Notes: a model not told the origin generated them from the sequence alone. A DNA stretch of 64,000 nucleotides from Sphaerisporangium fuscum (GCF_018531465.1 NZ_JAHDTF010000011.1:265668-329667); one strand, 5' to 3'. Counted from the first letter of the stretch, positions 41,467 to 55,363 are shown. Program-made: numbers and translations.

Positions 41467-42803
41467 ACGAACTCACCAAGCCGTACATCACCGGCCACTA
41501 CACACCCGTCACCGACGAGATCACCGCACGGGAGCTGACCGTCCACGGCGCCCTGCCGCCGGAGCTGAACGGCCGCTACTTCCGCAACGGCCACAACCCC
41601 AAGCCCGGCATCACCCCCACGCACTGGTTCCGAGGCGAGGGCATGCTGCACGGCGTTCGCCTGGCGGGTGGCCGGGCCGAGTGGTACCGCAACCGCTGGG
41701 TGAAGACGCCCTTCCTGGACGGCGTGCCGTTCACCGGCACCGAACTGGAGGTCAGCGCCGCGGCCACGAACATCATCTTCCACGGCGGCCGGTACCTGGC
41801 CCTGCAGGAGGCCAACCTGCCCTGGGAGGTGACCGGCGAGCTGGAGACGGTCGGCGTGTACGACTTCGGCGGCAAGCTGACCAGCTCGATGACCGCACAC
41901 CCCAAGGAGGACCCGGTCACCGGTGAGCTGCACTTCTTCTCCTACAGTCCGTTCCCGCCGTACCTGACCTACCACGTGGCCGACGTCGCCGGGCAGATCA
42001 CGCGCTCCACCGTGGTGGACGGGTCGGGCCCCTCGTTGATGCACGACTTCGCCATCACCCGCGAGCACGCCGTCTTCATCAACTCTCCCGTCGTCTTCGA
42101 TCACGCCGAGCACTCCGGCATCCCCTACCGCTGGCACGACGACGTCCCGTTCCGCATCGGTGTCATGCCTCGTACCGGGGCCGCCGAGGTCACCTGGTTC
42201 GACGTCGAGAACCAGGGGGCCATCCTCCACGTCACCAACTCCTACGCCGACCCGCAGGGCCGGGTGGTCCTGGAGGGGCCGCGCTTCGACCGCGCCGGAT
42301 GGGAGAGCTCATGGAAGTGGTGGATCGGCGCCCCCGGGTACGGCGCCGCTCCCGACGCCGGATCCACCTTCCACCGCTGGATCCTCGATCCGGCCACCGG
42401 CAAGGTCACCGAGGAGGCGCTGGACGGCCTGGTCACCGAGTTCCCGTCCATCAACGACGCGCACACCGGCAGCGCCAACCGCTACAGCTACGCCATCGCA
42501 TTCCCGGGCGCGGGGCTCAGCGGCTACCACACCGTCAAGTTCGACACCGTCACCGGCCGGCAGCAGCTCTTCGCGCACGGCGAGGGCCGGATGCCCGGCG
42601 AGGCCGTCTTCGTCCCCGCCGACGGGGCCACCTCGGAGGACGACGGCTACCTGCTCACCATCGTCAGCGACCTGACGGCGAATGCCTCCCAGTTGCTCGT
42701 GCTGGACGCCTCAAACCTGAACGACGACCCCATCGCCACCGTTGAGCTGCCCCGCCGCGTCCCGGCGGGCATCCACGGCCACTGGATCGAGGACAACAAG
42801 TGA
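41463..42803 (+). CDS. Carotenoid cleavage oxygenase (RPE65/CCD family)
   Basis: The 446-residue non-heme iron oxygenase has four His ligands visible in TAHPKED (~140), LMHDFAIT (~196), ILHVTNSY (~258) and GIHGHW (~441), on a seven-bladed propeller. It cleaves a C=C bond of carotenoids, apocarotenoids or stilbenoids; the substrate is not determined. The GTG at 41463 overlaps the MFS stop (GTGA). No carotenoid synthesis gene lies in the operon, so the substrate may be imported, made elsewhere, or not a carotenoid. Confidence 0.92.
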   Translation: MNELTKPYITGHYTPVTDEITARELTVHGALPPELNGRYFRNGHNPKPGITPTHWFRGEGMLHGVRLAGGRAEWYRNRWVKTPFLDGVPFTGTELEVSAAATNIIFHGGRYLALQEANLPWEVTGELETVGVYDFGGKLTSSMTAHPKEDPVTGELHFFSYSPFPPYLTYHVADVAGQITRSTVVDGSGPSLMHDFAITREHAVFINSPVVFDHAEHSGIPYRWHDDVPFRIGVMPRTGAAEVTWFDVENQGAILHVTNSYADPQGRVVLEGPRFDRAGWESSWKWWIGAPGYGAAPDAGSTFHRWILDPATGKVTEEALDGLVTEFPSINDAHTGSANRYSYAIAFPGAGLSGYHTVKFDTVTGRQQLFAHGEGRMPGEAVFVPADGATSEDDGYLLTIVSDLTANASQLLVLDASNLNDDPIATVELPRRVPAGIHGHWIEDNK

Positions 42804-43240
42804 TCACCGCCATCAACACGCAGGCCCCCGTCGTCGTCCGCCTGGACATCGTGATCGACGCACCTCTGGAGCGGGTCTGGGCCCTGCACACCGATGTGAA
42901 CTCCTGGCCCAGCTGGCAGAGCGACATCACCGACGCCTCCGCCGACGGCCCCCCGCTCCCCGGCTCGGCCTTCCGCTGGAGCACCTTCGGCCTGGACATC
43001 ACCTCCACCGTTCACGCCGTCGAGGCCCCCCACCGGATCCTGTGGGGCGGCCCCGCCCACGGCATCACCGGCATCCACCAGTGGACCTTCAGAGAGCAGG
43101 ACGGCCTGGTCCACGTCCATACCGAAGAATCGTGGGACGGCGAGCCGATCCTGGCCGACATCGCGGGCATGCGCACCGCACTGGAAGGCTCGCTGACCTC
43201 CTGGCTCCAGCGGTTGAAGGAAGCGGCCGAGCACTCCTGA
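42800..43240 (+). CDS. SRPBCC (START-like) family protein
   Basis: The 146-residue helix-grip protein has an N-terminal IDAPLERVWALHTDVNSWPSWQ motif and a C-terminal amphipathic helix (GSLTSWLQRLKEAAEH), typical of polyketide-cyclase/START-like proteins that bind hydrophobic small molecules. The GTG start overlaps the oxygenase stop (GTGA). It may carry or process the oxygenase product. A strong hairpin follows 7 bases after its stop. Confidence 0.88.
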   Translation: MITAINTQAPVVVRLDIVIDAPLERVWALHTDVNSWPSWQSDITDASADGPPLPGSAFRWSTFGLDITSTVHAVEAPHRILWGGPAHGITGIHQWTFREQDGLVHVHTEESWDGEPILADIAGMRTALEGSLTSWLQRLKEAAEHS

Positions 43241-43247
43241 CAGGGCT

Positions 43248-43286
43248 GTGAAGAGCCGTGTGCGCCACCACCGCACGGCTCTTCAC
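43248..43286 (+). terminator. Hairpin terminator of the MFS-oxygenase-SRPBCC operon
   Basis: GTGAAGAGCCGTG (43248-43260) pairs perfectly with CACGGCTCTTCAC (43274-43286) across a 13-base loop, directly after the last gene. There is no U-tract. Confidence 0.75.
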
Positions 43287-43480
43287 ATGTACCGGGGGCG
43301 AGGCGTACACCTCCGCGGACTCCTCGGCCTGGGCGAGCTGCCGGGAGGCCTGGGCCGGTGCCCCATGTCGACACCTACGAATATCGCCCGCACGACCCCG
43401 CGCGCCATCATGCAGCCGAAACGGGCGCAGGACCTCGGGCGATGCCGGGGACCACCGCCCGGCGGAACGAACGGGTGGGG

Positions 43481-44131
43481 TCAGCGCCCCAGCAGGTCGT
43501 CCACTTCGGCGGCGTAGAGCTGCGCGGGGTCGAAGCTCATGCCGGTGAAGTGCCCGGCGAGTTCCAGGGACAGCACGCCGTGCAGCCGGGTCCAGAAGGT
43601 CAGGGCCCGGTGGAGGACCGCGGGCGGGGCGGGGTGGTCGCCCGCCCACTGCCGGTGCTCTTCGAGGTGCGCGTCGAACGGCGTCCCCGTGCCCTCGGAG
43701 GGCAGCGCGGCGAAGGCGTCGAGCAGGGCCGCCATGATCTCGGACGCGATCGCGGTGACGTCCTCGGGCGCGTGGTAGCCGGGGACGGGCGTGCCGTAGA
43801 TGAGGAGGTACCGCTGGGGATCGTCGAGCGCCCACCCGCGTATCGCGCGGGCCAGCGCGGCGGCGCCCTCGGGGCCGGGCCCGGCGGCCGCGCGGACGGC
43901 GTCGGCGAGGCTTCGGTAGGCGTCCCTGATGAGCTCGGTGATCAGCTCGTCGCGGCTGGCGTAGTACCGGTAGAGCGCGGGCCCGCTCATGCCCATCCGC
44001 TTGGCGATCGCGTTGAGGGAGAGCGTGGACGCCCCCGCCGTCGCGATCTGCTGCCACGCGAGTTCCTTGATCTCCGCGCGCACCTGCGCGCGGTAGCGCT
44101 CACGTGGGGCCTTCGTGCCGGATTCCGCCAT
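43481..44131 (-). CDS. TetR-family transcriptional regulator
   Basis: The 216-residue regulator has an N-terminal helix-turn-helix (LNAIAKRMGMSGPALYRYYASRDELI, about residues 39-64). Its C-terminal ligand domain has the WTRLHGVLSLELAGHF segment found in WHG-type TetR proteins. It is divergent from a quinone-oxidoreductase-like gene, the likely target; the shared intergenic region contains the inverted repeat GTTAGAAG/CTTCTAAC. Confidence 0.9.
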   Translation of the reverse strand: MAESGTKAPRERYRAQVRAEIKELAWQQIATAGASTLSLNAIAKRMGMSGPALYRYYASRDELITELIRDAYRSLADAVRAAAGPGPEGAAALARAIRGWALDDPQRYLLIYGTPVPGYHAPEDVTAIASEIMAALLDAFAALPSEGTGTPFDAHLEEHRQWAGDHPAPPAVLHRALTFWTRLHGVLSLELAGHFTGMSFDPAQLYAAEVDDLLGR

Positions 44132-44159
44132 GGCCTGCCACCTTTCCGCGCCCAGGGCT

Positions 44160-44234
44160 ACATCTTCAAGGTTTAGTTAGAAGCTATCACGAAACCCATT
44201 GACACTCCCAGGCGGATGAGTTACATCTTCTAAC
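44160..44234. promoter_or_regulatory. Divergent tetR/MDR control region
   Basis: This AT-rich region holds GTTAGAAG (44176-44183) and its reverse complement CTTCTAAC (44227-44234), plus two direct copies of ACATCTTC (about 44160 and 44224). These are likely TetR half-sites for both promoters. Confidence 0.5.
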
Positions 44235-44267
44235 GAAAGCGAGATGAGCTAACCGATGGAGGTCGTC

Positions 44268-45299
44268 ATGAACGCCGAAGGTCTCGTCGAGGTCGTGCTG
44301 CCCGGCAAGGTAGAGCCCGAGGGGCTGCAGATCCGGCACGGAGCGGTCCCCGCCCCCGGCCCGGGCCAGGTCCTGATCCGGATGGAGGCGACCGGGGTCT
44401 CCTTCGCCGAACAGCAGATGCGCCGCGGCCGCTACTACGACCAGCCGGCGTTCCCGTTCGTGCCCGGCTACGACCTGGTCGGGACGGTGCTGGCGACCGG
44501 CGCGGGCGTAGAGCCCGGCCTGGCCGGCACACGGGTGGCCGCTCTGATCAAGGTCGGCGGCTGGGCCAGCCACGTGATCGTCCACGCGGCGGACGTGGTG
44601 GAGGTTCCCGAGGGGGTCGGCGCGGCGGAGGCCGAGACCGTGGTGGTCAACGGCATCACCGCCTGGCAGATGCTGCACCGCAAGGCACGGGTCCGCGCGG
44701 GCCAGACCGTTCTGGTGCACGGCGCCAACGGCGGTGTGGGCTCGGTCCTGGTCCAGCTGGCACGGGCCGCGGGCGCGAAGGTGATCGGCACGGCGTCCGC
44801 GCGCCACCACGACGCCCTGCGGGAGCGCGGGGTCGTCCCGGTCGACCACCGCACCGAGGACGTCGCCGCGCGCGTCCGCGAGCTCGCCCCCCGCGGGGTG
44901 GACGCCGTCTTCGACCACGTCGGCGGCCGCGGCGTCGTGGACTCCTGGCGTCTGCTCGCGCCCGGCGGCACGCTCGTCTCCTACGGCAGCGCCTCCACCC
45001 GCGACGACGAGGGGTCCAAGCAGTGGCCCGTGCTCAAGCTGCTCGGCCGGGTGTGGCTGTGGAACGCGCTGCCCAACCGCCGCCGCGCCTACTTCTACAA
45101 CGTCTGGGCCGGGCGGGCCCTGGCCGAGGACCGGTTCCGGGCCCGGCTGCGCGCCGACCTCGGCGAGGTCTTCGCGGCCCTCCAGCGGGGGGAGGTCACC
45201 GCCCAGATCGCCGTCGAGCTGCCGCTCGCCCGCGTCGCCGACGCTCTGCGGCTGGCCGAATCCGGCACCGTCGCCGGAAAGATCGTGCTCAACCCGTAG
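44268..45299 (+). CDS. MDR-superfamily oxidoreductase, quinone-oxidoreductase type
   Basis: This 343-residue NADPH-dependent reductase lacks the structural and catalytic zinc cysteines. It has the NADPH-binding VLVHGANGGVGSVLVQLA near residue 150 and the quinone-reductase PGYDLVGTV segment near residue 65. ATG 44268 is chosen because GGAGG lies 5 bases upstream, inside the codons that follow an earlier ATG at 44256. It probably reduces enones or quinones and is induced through the divergent TetR. Confidence 0.88.
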   Translation: MNAEGLVEVVLPGKVEPEGLQIRHGAVPAPGPGQVLIRMEATGVSFAEQQMRRGRYYDQPAFPFVPGYDLVGTVLATGAGVEPGLAGTRVAALIKVGGWASHVIVHAADVVEVPEGVGAAEAETVVVNGITAWQMLHRKARVRAGQTVLVHGANGGVGSVLVQLARAAGAKVIGTASARHHDALRERGVVPVDHRTEDVAARVRELAPRGVDAVFDHVGGRGVVDSWRLLAPGGTLVSYGSASTRDDEGSKQWPVLKLLGRVWLWNALPNRRRAYFYNVWAGRALAEDRFRARLRADLGEVFAALQRGEVTAQIAVELPLARVADALRLAESGTVAGKIVLNP

Positions 45300-45432
45300 C
45301 GCGTCCCCCGCCGAAGGCGGACGCGCCGCTGACCCGCAGTTGGACGTCGCCTGACCCTTCCCCTCCTAGCGTTGCCGTAGTCCGGCCGGGGAGCCGGTCG
45401 GCGGGCATCGGAGAAGGGAAGCGGGCCGGGTG

Positions 45433-46656
45433 ATGCAGCGGCTGACGACGGGGCGCCCACGCCCCCCTGCCACCGGCGCCCGGGTCATGAGCAGGGCCTC
45501 GGCCGTGGCGGCCGTTCTCGCCCTGGTCCTGTGCGCGTGCTCCGGCCCGCCACCGCACGCCCACGGCCCGGCCTCCGTCTCCCCGGACCCGCCGTCGCCG
45601 ACGGCCTCGGACACGAACGACCCCGTCGGCCTGCCGAAGGCGCACGGCGAGCAGCGCGCCGTCGTCGACGTCTACGCCCACGACCGCCCCGGCATGCTCA
45701 GCCCGGTGGTGGCGGGCTTCCCCTCCCTGGTCTACGTGCCGAACAGCGAGAGCGGCACCGTCAGCGTCATCGACCCCAAGACCTACAAGGTGATCCGCCA
45801 CTTCGTCGTCGGCCGGCGCCCGCAGCACGTCGTCCCGTCCTGGGACCTCAAGACGCTGTGGGTGAACAACAACGACGGCAACACCCTCACGCCCATCGAC
45901 CCGGCGACGGGCGAACCGGGCAGGCCGATCGCGGTCGAGGACCCCTACAACCTGTACTTCACCCCGGACGGCACCACCGCCCTGGTCATGGCCGAGCGCC
46001 TGAACCGGCTGGACTTCCGGGACCCGCACACCTTCGAACTGCGCGAGTCGATGAACGTGCCCTGCAGGGGGATCAACCACGCCGACTTCACCATGGACGG
46101 CTCGATCTTCCTGGCCAGCTGTGAGTTCTCCGGGCACCTGGTCGTCGTCGACCTGCCCCACCGGCGGATCCGCGAGGTGGTGCGGCTGGACCGCCACAGC
46201 ATGCCGCAGGACGTCAAGCTCTCCCCGGACGGCACGACGTTCTACATCGCCGACATGATGAAGGGCGGGGTCTGGCTGGTGGACGCCGAGACCTTCAAGG
46301 TGAGCGGCTTCGTCCCGACCGGCGCGGGCGCCCACGGCCTGTACGTCAGCCGGGACTCCCGCGAGCTTTACGTGTCGAACCGGGGCGCGGGATCGGTGTC
46401 GGTCATCTCGTTCGCCAAGCGCAGGCCGGTCGCCATCTGGCGCATCCCCGGGGGAGGGTCGCCGGACATGGGCGGGGTCTCCGCCGACGGCAGACGGCTG
46501 TGGCTCGCGGGACGCTACAACAGCGAGGTCTACGTCTTCGACACCCGTGACGGGCACGTCATCCGCAGGATCAAGGTCGACCGCGGGCCGCACGGCCTCG
46601 CCGTCTACCCCCAGCCCGGCCGGCACTCCCTCGGCCACACGGGCATCTTCCGCTGA
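45433..46656 (+). CDS. Secreted YVTN/YncE-like beta-propeller lipoprotein
   Basis: The protein is ~407 residues. A hydrophobic signal (SAVAAVLALVL) leads to the lipobox LCAC, then a Pro/Ser-rich linker and seven-bladed propeller repeats such as VYVPNSESGTVSVIDPKTYKVI, LYVSNRGAGSVSVIS and EVYVFDTRDGHVIRRIKV. It is an extracytoplasmic protein of unknown ligand. The start is uncertain: ATG 45433 gives a long positively charged leader, ATG 45487 a more typical short one; neither has a good ribosome-binding site. Confidence 0.82.
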   Translation: MQRLTTGRPRPPATGARVMSRASAVAAVLALVLCACSGPPPHAHGPASVSPDPPSPTASDTNDPVGLPKAHGEQRAVVDVYAHDRPGMLSPVVAGFPSLVYVPNSESGTVSVIDPKTYKVIRHFVVGRRPQHVVPSWDLKTLWVNNNDGNTLTPIDPATGEPGRPIAVEDPYNLYFTPDGTTALVMAERLNRLDFRDPHTFELRESMNVPCRGINHADFTMDGSIFLASCEFSGHLVVVDLPHRRIREVVRLDRHSMPQDVKLSPDGTTFYIADMMKGGVWLVDAETFKVSGFVPTGAGAHGLYVSRDSRELYVSNRGAGSVSVISFAKRRPVAIWRIPGGGSPDMGGVSADGRRLWLAGRYNSEVYVFDTRDGHVIRRIKVDRGPHGLAVYPQPGRHSLGHTGIFR

Positions 46657-46788
46657 TCCCGGGGGCCACGGGTCGGCCCACCGGCACCTGGTGGTCCCCA
46701 GCGAGGTGGGAGACCGAGTCGGGCCCGCTCTGGCGGATGCCGGGACCGGGCCATGTCATCTCCTGGTGTCGGGGAGGGAGAGAAAGGG

Positions 46789-46804
46789 GTGTTAGCGCTA
46801 ACAC
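46789..46804. promoter_or_regulatory. LacI-type palindromic operator far upstream of the GH59 gene
   Basis: GTGTTAGCGCTAACAC is a perfect 16-bp palindrome with a central CG, the form of LacI/GalR operators in actinomycete glycosidase genes. It differs from the TGACAGCGCTGTCA sites at 6414 and 7212, so a different LacI protein encoded elsewhere is expected. It lies 728 bases before the GH59 start. Confidence 0.7.
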
Positions 46805-51380
<4,576 letters not shown>

Positions 51381-51464
51381 CACATCGCCGTCTTTCGTCC
51401 GGGAGGGATCACCGCCCCCCGGCAAAGGCCGCCGCGCCCGCCCCGATCCAGAAGGTGATCACGC

Positions 51465-51836
51465 TCACCCTCCCTCCTCCTCAGACCACCGCCGCGCCTC
51501 TCGCAGGGCTGTGGGGAGGTCGGGGGTCAGGTCGAACGCCTTGGTCAGGTGGGTGAGGTCCAGCAGGCGGCGCAGGAAGCCCTGGGCGCCGGCCATGCGC
51601 ATCCAGCCGCCGGACTCCCGGGCCCGGCGGTGGACCTCCAGCAGGAGCCAGACGCCGCCCGAGTCGCAGAACGCCAGGCCGGTGACGTCGAGGACGAGCC
51701 GCGTCCGCCCTTCGGCCAGGAGATCGTGCAGCCGTGTCCGGGCCATCGGGGTGGTGGAAGCGTCGAGGTCGCCCGTGAGCCCGACGACGACACAGTCGGG
51801 ATCACGATGCTCGGTGACCGCCAGCTTCAGAGGCAT
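51465..51836 (-). CDS. STAS-domain anti-sigma factor antagonist
   Basis: The 123-residue STAS protein starts at ATG 51836, with AGGGAG about 8 bases upstream. The phosphorylatable Ser lies in GLAFCDSGGVWLLLEVHRRA (DSGG motif), the site used by anti-sigma kinases. It is a partner for HATPase-type kinases and PP2C phosphatases, such as those encoded at 60667 and 23001, though direct pairing is unproven. It is monocistronic. Confidence 0.88.
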   Translation of the reverse strand: MPLKLAVTEHRDPDCVVVGLTGDLDASTTPMARTRLHDLLAEGRTRLVLDVTGLAFCDSGGVWLLLEVHRRARESGGWMRMAGAQGFLRRLLDLTHLTKAFDLTPDLPTALREARRWSEEEGG

Positions 51837-51880
51837 CCGGCCGCTCCCTCTGCCGAACGTCCAGGACGGAGGCGTAGGAC

Positions 51881-52726
51881 TCAGGTGATCATAGCCCGCC
51901 AATCATCGCAGCGGGCGATGCGCCTAGGCGGGGTTTCGCCTGCTATGTACCTGGATCGAGACCTGGCGGGCACCCGGGTGCGGAACAGCCAGACGGTGTC
52001 CCGCCCGAAGGACCACGACAGCGACGCCAGCGCCACCCCCACCAGGACGGCCGCGACCGGAAGCGGGGCCAGCCCGGAGGCCGCGACCGCCAGGATGATC
52101 CCCTGCAGGGCCGCCACCGTCTTGCGGGCGAAGCTCGGCGGCAACGGCGCCCGCAGCCAGGGCGCGAGCCAGGCGGCGGCGACGAAGACGTACCGCATGG
52201 CGCCGATCGCGAGCACCCACGGGCCGAGCGACCGGGCGACGAAGACGCTCAGCACCAGGATGAGGAAGGCGTCGACCTCCATGTCGAACCGCGCGCCGAG
52301 CGGGGAGGAGGTGCCGGTGCGCCGCGCCACGTGCCCGTCGACCCCGTCCAGCACCAGCGCCACGGCCGCGAGGGCGACGATGAGCGCGGTGGGCGCCGGC
52401 CGGCCGGCGAAGGTGGTCGCGACCAGGGCCGTCACGCCGCCGACCAGCACCGCGCGGGCCAGCGTGACCCGGTCGGCCGGCCCGAGCGACCGCCGGTGCG
52501 ACCGGAACAGGCCGAAGGTGAGGACGGCCGAGAGGATCACGGCGTACGCCGCCCCGGCCACCCAGCCCGCCGGGCGCAGCCCCACGGCCACCGCCAGCAT
52601 CGCGAGCAGGACGGCCTGGGCCCCCACCCCGGCCGCCGGCCCCCGGACCGACACCCCCGAACCCACTGTGACCACGGTCGTGCCTCCACATCCACGTGCC
52701 GCCGCACGCAAGGCGTCCAATATCAT
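51881..52726 (-). CDS. CDP-alcohol phosphatidyltransferase-family membrane protein
   Basis: The 281-residue membrane enzyme has about six to eight transmembrane segments. The full motif DGx2ARx8Gx3Dx3D is seen as DGHVARRTGTSSPLG and then RFDMEVD near residue 110. The family transfers a phospho-group from a CDP-activated alcohol (diacylglycerol, glycerol or inositol type) to another alcohol. It is divergent from the MDR gene at 52782, with only 55 bases between, and may supply a lipid anchor or phosphoalcohol to the cluster product. The start at ATG 52726 has only a weak ribosome-binding site. Confidence 0.87.
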   Translation of the reverse strand: MILDALRAAARGCGGTTVVTVGSGVSVRGPAAGVGAQAVLLAMLAVAVGLRPAGWVAGAAYAVILSAVLTFGLFRSHRRSLGPADRVTLARAVLVGGVTALVATTFAGRPAPTALIVALAAVALVLDGVDGHVARRTGTSSPLGARFDMEVDAFLILVLSVFVARSLGPWVLAIGAMRYVFVAAAWLAPWLRAPLPPSFARKTVAALQGIILAVAASGLAPLPVAAVLVGVALASLSWSFGRDTVWLFRTRVPARSRSRYIAGETPPRRIARCDDWRAMIT

Positions 52727-52781
52727 CCAGCTGACCTGGCTCTGAGAAGAGCCGAGCCGACTTTCAGCAGGAACGTAGAGA

Positions 52782-53771
52782 ATGCCGATCGGGTTCGAAG
52801 CAGAGGCGTTTTGGGTCCCGGCTCCCGGAGTGGGGGAGATCCGGCGGGTCCCGGTGGCCGCGCCCGCCGCCGGCGAGGTGCTGGTGCGCACCCTCTACTC
52901 GGGGCTGAGCCGGGGCACCGAGACCCTGGTCTTCCGGGGTGGTGTGCCCGAGAGCCAGCGCCGGGCGATGCGCGCCCCCTTCCAGGAGGGCGACTTCCCC
53001 GGCCCGGTCAAGTACGGCTACCTCAACGTCGGCACCGTCGAGCAGGGGCCGCCGGAGCTGGTGGGCCGCACCGTCTTCTGCCTCTACCCCCACCAGACGC
53101 GCTACGTCGTGCCGGCCTCCGCGGTCACCCCGGTGCCGGACGAGGTGCCGGCCGGGCGGGCGATCCTGGCCGGCACGGTGGAGACCGCCGTGAACGCCCT
53201 GTGGGACGCCGCGCCGCTCGTCGGCGATCGGATCGCCGTGGTCGGCGCCGGCATGGTCGGGTCCTGCGTGGCGCGACTGCTCGCCGGGTTCCCGGGCGTG
53301 CGGGTGCAGCTGGTCGACGTGGACCGCTCGCGCGCGGCCGTCGCCGAGGCGCTCGGTGTCGGGTTCGCCGCGCCGGCCGACGCGGCGGGGGAGTGCGACC
53401 TGGTCGTGCACGCCAGCGCCACCGAGGAGGGGCTCGCCCGTTCGCTGGAGTTGCTCGCCGACGAGGGCACCGTGCTGGAGATGAGCTGGTACGGCGACCG
53501 GCGGGTGGCCGTACCGCTGGGCGAGGCCTTCCACTCCCGCCGCCTGGTCGTGCGCGGCAGCCAGGTCGGCATGGTCTCGCCGTCCCGCCGGAGCAGCCGC
53601 ACCTTCGGCGACCGGCTGTCGCTGGCCCTGCGGCTGCTCGCCGACCCCGCGTTCGACGCGCTGATCAGCGGCGAGTGCGATTTCGGCGATCTGCCCGAGG
53701 TGCTGCCCCGACTCACCGACGGGACCCTGCCCGGTTTGTGCCACCGGGTCGTGTATGGTCCGGCCGAGTGA
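52782..53771 (+). CDS. MDR-superfamily dehydrogenase of the pterin-like cluster
   Basis: This 329-residue alcohol-dehydrogenase-like protein has the NAD(P)-binding [13 protein letters not shown] near residue 147. The N-terminal domain ([17 protein letters not shown]) lacks the zinc cysteines. It resembles bacteriochlorophyllide/threonine-dehydrogenase-like MDRs that act on sugar or polyol carbons. AGGAA about 8 bases upstream supports ATG 52782. It is the first gene of a plus-strand run with the PTPS homolog and glycosyltransferase. Confidence 0.85.
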   Translation: MPIGFEAEAFWVPAPGVGEIRRVPVAAPAAGEVLVRTLYSGLSRGTETLVFRGGVPESQRRAMRAPFQEGDFPGPVKYGYLNVGTVEQGPPELVGRTVFCLYPHQTRYVVPASAVTPVPDEVPAGRAILAGTVETAVNALWDAAPLVGDRIAVVGAGMVGSCVARLLAGFPGVRVQLVDVDRSRAAVAEALGVGFAAPADAAGECDLVVHASATEEGLARSLELLADEGTVLEMSWYGDRRVAVPLGEAFHSRRLVVRGSQVGMVSPSRRSSRTFGDRLSLALRLLADPAFDALISGECDFGDLPEVLPRLTDGTLPGLCHRVVYGPAE

Positions 53772-53802
53772 CACACGGCCGACCGCCCTGGAGGGGAAAC
53801 CG

Positions 53803-54201
53803 TTGTTCAGCATCACGGTCCGCGACCACCTGATGGTCGCGCACAGCTTCCGCGGAGACGTCTTCGGTCCCGCCCAGCGGCTGCACGGCGCGACGTTCGT
53901 CGTGGACGCGACCTTCCGCAGGGCCGAGCTCGACGAGGACAACATCGTGGTCGACATCGGCCTCGCCACCCAGGAGCTCGGCGCCGTGCTCGCCCCGCTG
54001 AACTACCGCAACCTGGACGAGGAGCCGGACCTCGCCGGCGTCAACACCACCACCGAGTTCCTGGCCAAGCTCATCGCCGACCGTCTCGCCGACCGCGTGC
54101 ACGCCGGGGCCCTGGGCGAGGGGGCGCGCGGCCTGGCCGGCGTCACCGTCACGCTGCACGAGTCCCACGTCGCCTGGGCGAGCTACGAGCGCACCCTGTG
54201 A
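53803..54201 (+). CDS. PTPS-fold protein lacking the zinc site and catalytic triad (SCO6650-like)
   Basis: The 132-residue T-fold protein starts at TTG 53803 with GGAGGGG 6 bases upstream. His14 (MVAHSF) and His28 are kept, but the third zinc His of the canonical HGH is Ala30 (LHGA). The catalytic Cys is missing, and the canonical LDH of the catalytic Asp-His pair is LNY. The pterin-anchoring Glu is present in LHESHVAW. Streptomyces coelicolor SCO6650, whose structure is published, likewise lacks zinc and triad and is inactive as PTPS while keeping a pterin-type pocket. A binding role or a different chemistry is likely. Confidence 0.88.
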   Translation: MFSITVRDHLMVAHSFRGDVFGPAQRLHGATFVVDATFRRAELDEDNIVVDIGLATQELGAVLAPLNYRNLDEEPDLAGVNTTTEFLAKLIADRLADRVHAGALGEGARGLAGVTVTLHESHVAWASYERTL

Positions 54202-54262
54202 GCACGGCGTCCCGCGGCACCGCCGGGCACGTCCCGGCCCTCGCCGCCGCGGTGCGCCCGCG

Positions 54263-55363
54263 ATGACGGCCGGGGGCGTCCTGCACGTCGTGCTCCCGGG
54301 GGACGTCGACGACGTGAGCGTGCCGAGCGGCGGCAACGTCTACGACCGTCGGGTCTGCGACGGCCTCGCCGCCGCGGGCCGGCCGGTGCGCGAGACCGCC
54401 CTCCACGGCGCCTGGCCGCGCCCGGACGGTGCGGCCCGCGACGCGCTGGCCCGGACGCTCGCCGCGATCCCCGACGGGGAGGTGGTGCTGCTGGACGGCC
54501 TCGTCGCGTGCGGGGTCCCCGACGTCGTCGTCCCGTCGGCGCGGCGGCTGCGCCTCGCCGTCCTGGTGCACCTGCCGCTGGCGGACGAGACCGGGCTCGC
54601 GCCCGAGCTCGCCGGGGAGCTCGACGCCGCCGAACGGGCGACGCTGCGCGCGGCGCACGCGGTGCTCGCGACGAGCCCGTGGGCCGCGCGCAGGCTGGCC
54701 GCCCACCACGGCCTCGAGGCGGACCGCGTGCACGTCGTGCCGCCCGGCGTGGATCCCGCGCCGCTCGCCCCCGGCACCGGCGGCGGTTCCCGGCTGCTCT
54801 GCGTCGCCGCCGTCACTCCGCGCAAGGGCCAGGATCTGCTGGTCCGGGCGCTGGCGTCCCTCACGGGCCTGCCGTGGAGCTGTGTGCTCGCGGGCGCGCT
54901 CGGGCGGGACGGCGGGTACGTCGCCCGGCTGCGGGACCTGATCGGCGCGCTGGGGCTCACCGGCCGGGTGCGGCTGGCCGGGCCGCTGACGGGCGGGCCG
55001 CTGGAGGAGGCCTACGGCGCCGCCGATCTCGTGGTGCTGCCCTCGCGCGGCGAGACGTACGGCATGGTGGTGACCGAGGCGCTGGCCCGGGGGATCCCCG
55101 TGCTCGCGACGGCCGTGGACGCGCTTCCCGACACCCTCGGCCGCGCGCCCGGCGGCGGCGTGCCCGGTCTGCTGGTCCCGCCCGAGGACCCGGCGGCCCT
55201 CGCGGACGCGCTGGGCCGCTGGCTCACCGATCCCGCCCTCAGGGAGCGGATCCGGACATACGCGCATGATCGGCGTGGCATCCTGACCGGATGGGAGTTG
55301 ACGACGCGCCGCCTGGAAGAGGTGCTGGACGCGCTCCGACGGCGTCCCCTGACGACCACGTGA
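54263..55363 (+). CDS. GT4-family glycosyltransferase
   Basis: This 366-residue GT-B protein has the acceptor-side PSGGNVYDRRVCDGLAAAG at the N-terminus. The C-terminal nucleotide-sugar site has LCVAAVTPRKGQDLLVRAL and the E-x7-E motif GETYGMVVTEALARGIPV near residue 262. It transfers a sugar from an NDP or GDP donor to an unknown acceptor in the cytoplasm. Its stop overlaps the methyltransferase start (GTGA). This links sugar transfer to the GTP-derived pyrimidine/pterin genes around it. Confidence 0.9.
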   Translation: MTAGGVLHVVLPGDVDDVSVPSGGNVYDRRVCDGLAAAGRPVRETALHGAWPRPDGAARDALARTLAAIPDGEVVLLDGLVACGVPDVVVPSARRLRLAVLVHLPLADETGLAPELAGELDAAERATLRAAHAVLATSPWAARRLAAHHGLEADRVHVVPPGVDPAPLAPGTGGGSRLLCVAAVTPRKGQDLLVRALASLTGLPWSCVLAGALGRDGGYVARLRDLIGALGLTGRVRLAGPLTGGPLEEAYGAADLVVLPSRGETYGMVVTEALARGIPVLATAVDALPDTLGRAPGGGVPGLLVPPEDPAALADALGRWLTDPALRERIRTYAHDRRGILTGWELTTRRLEEVLDALRRRPLTTT

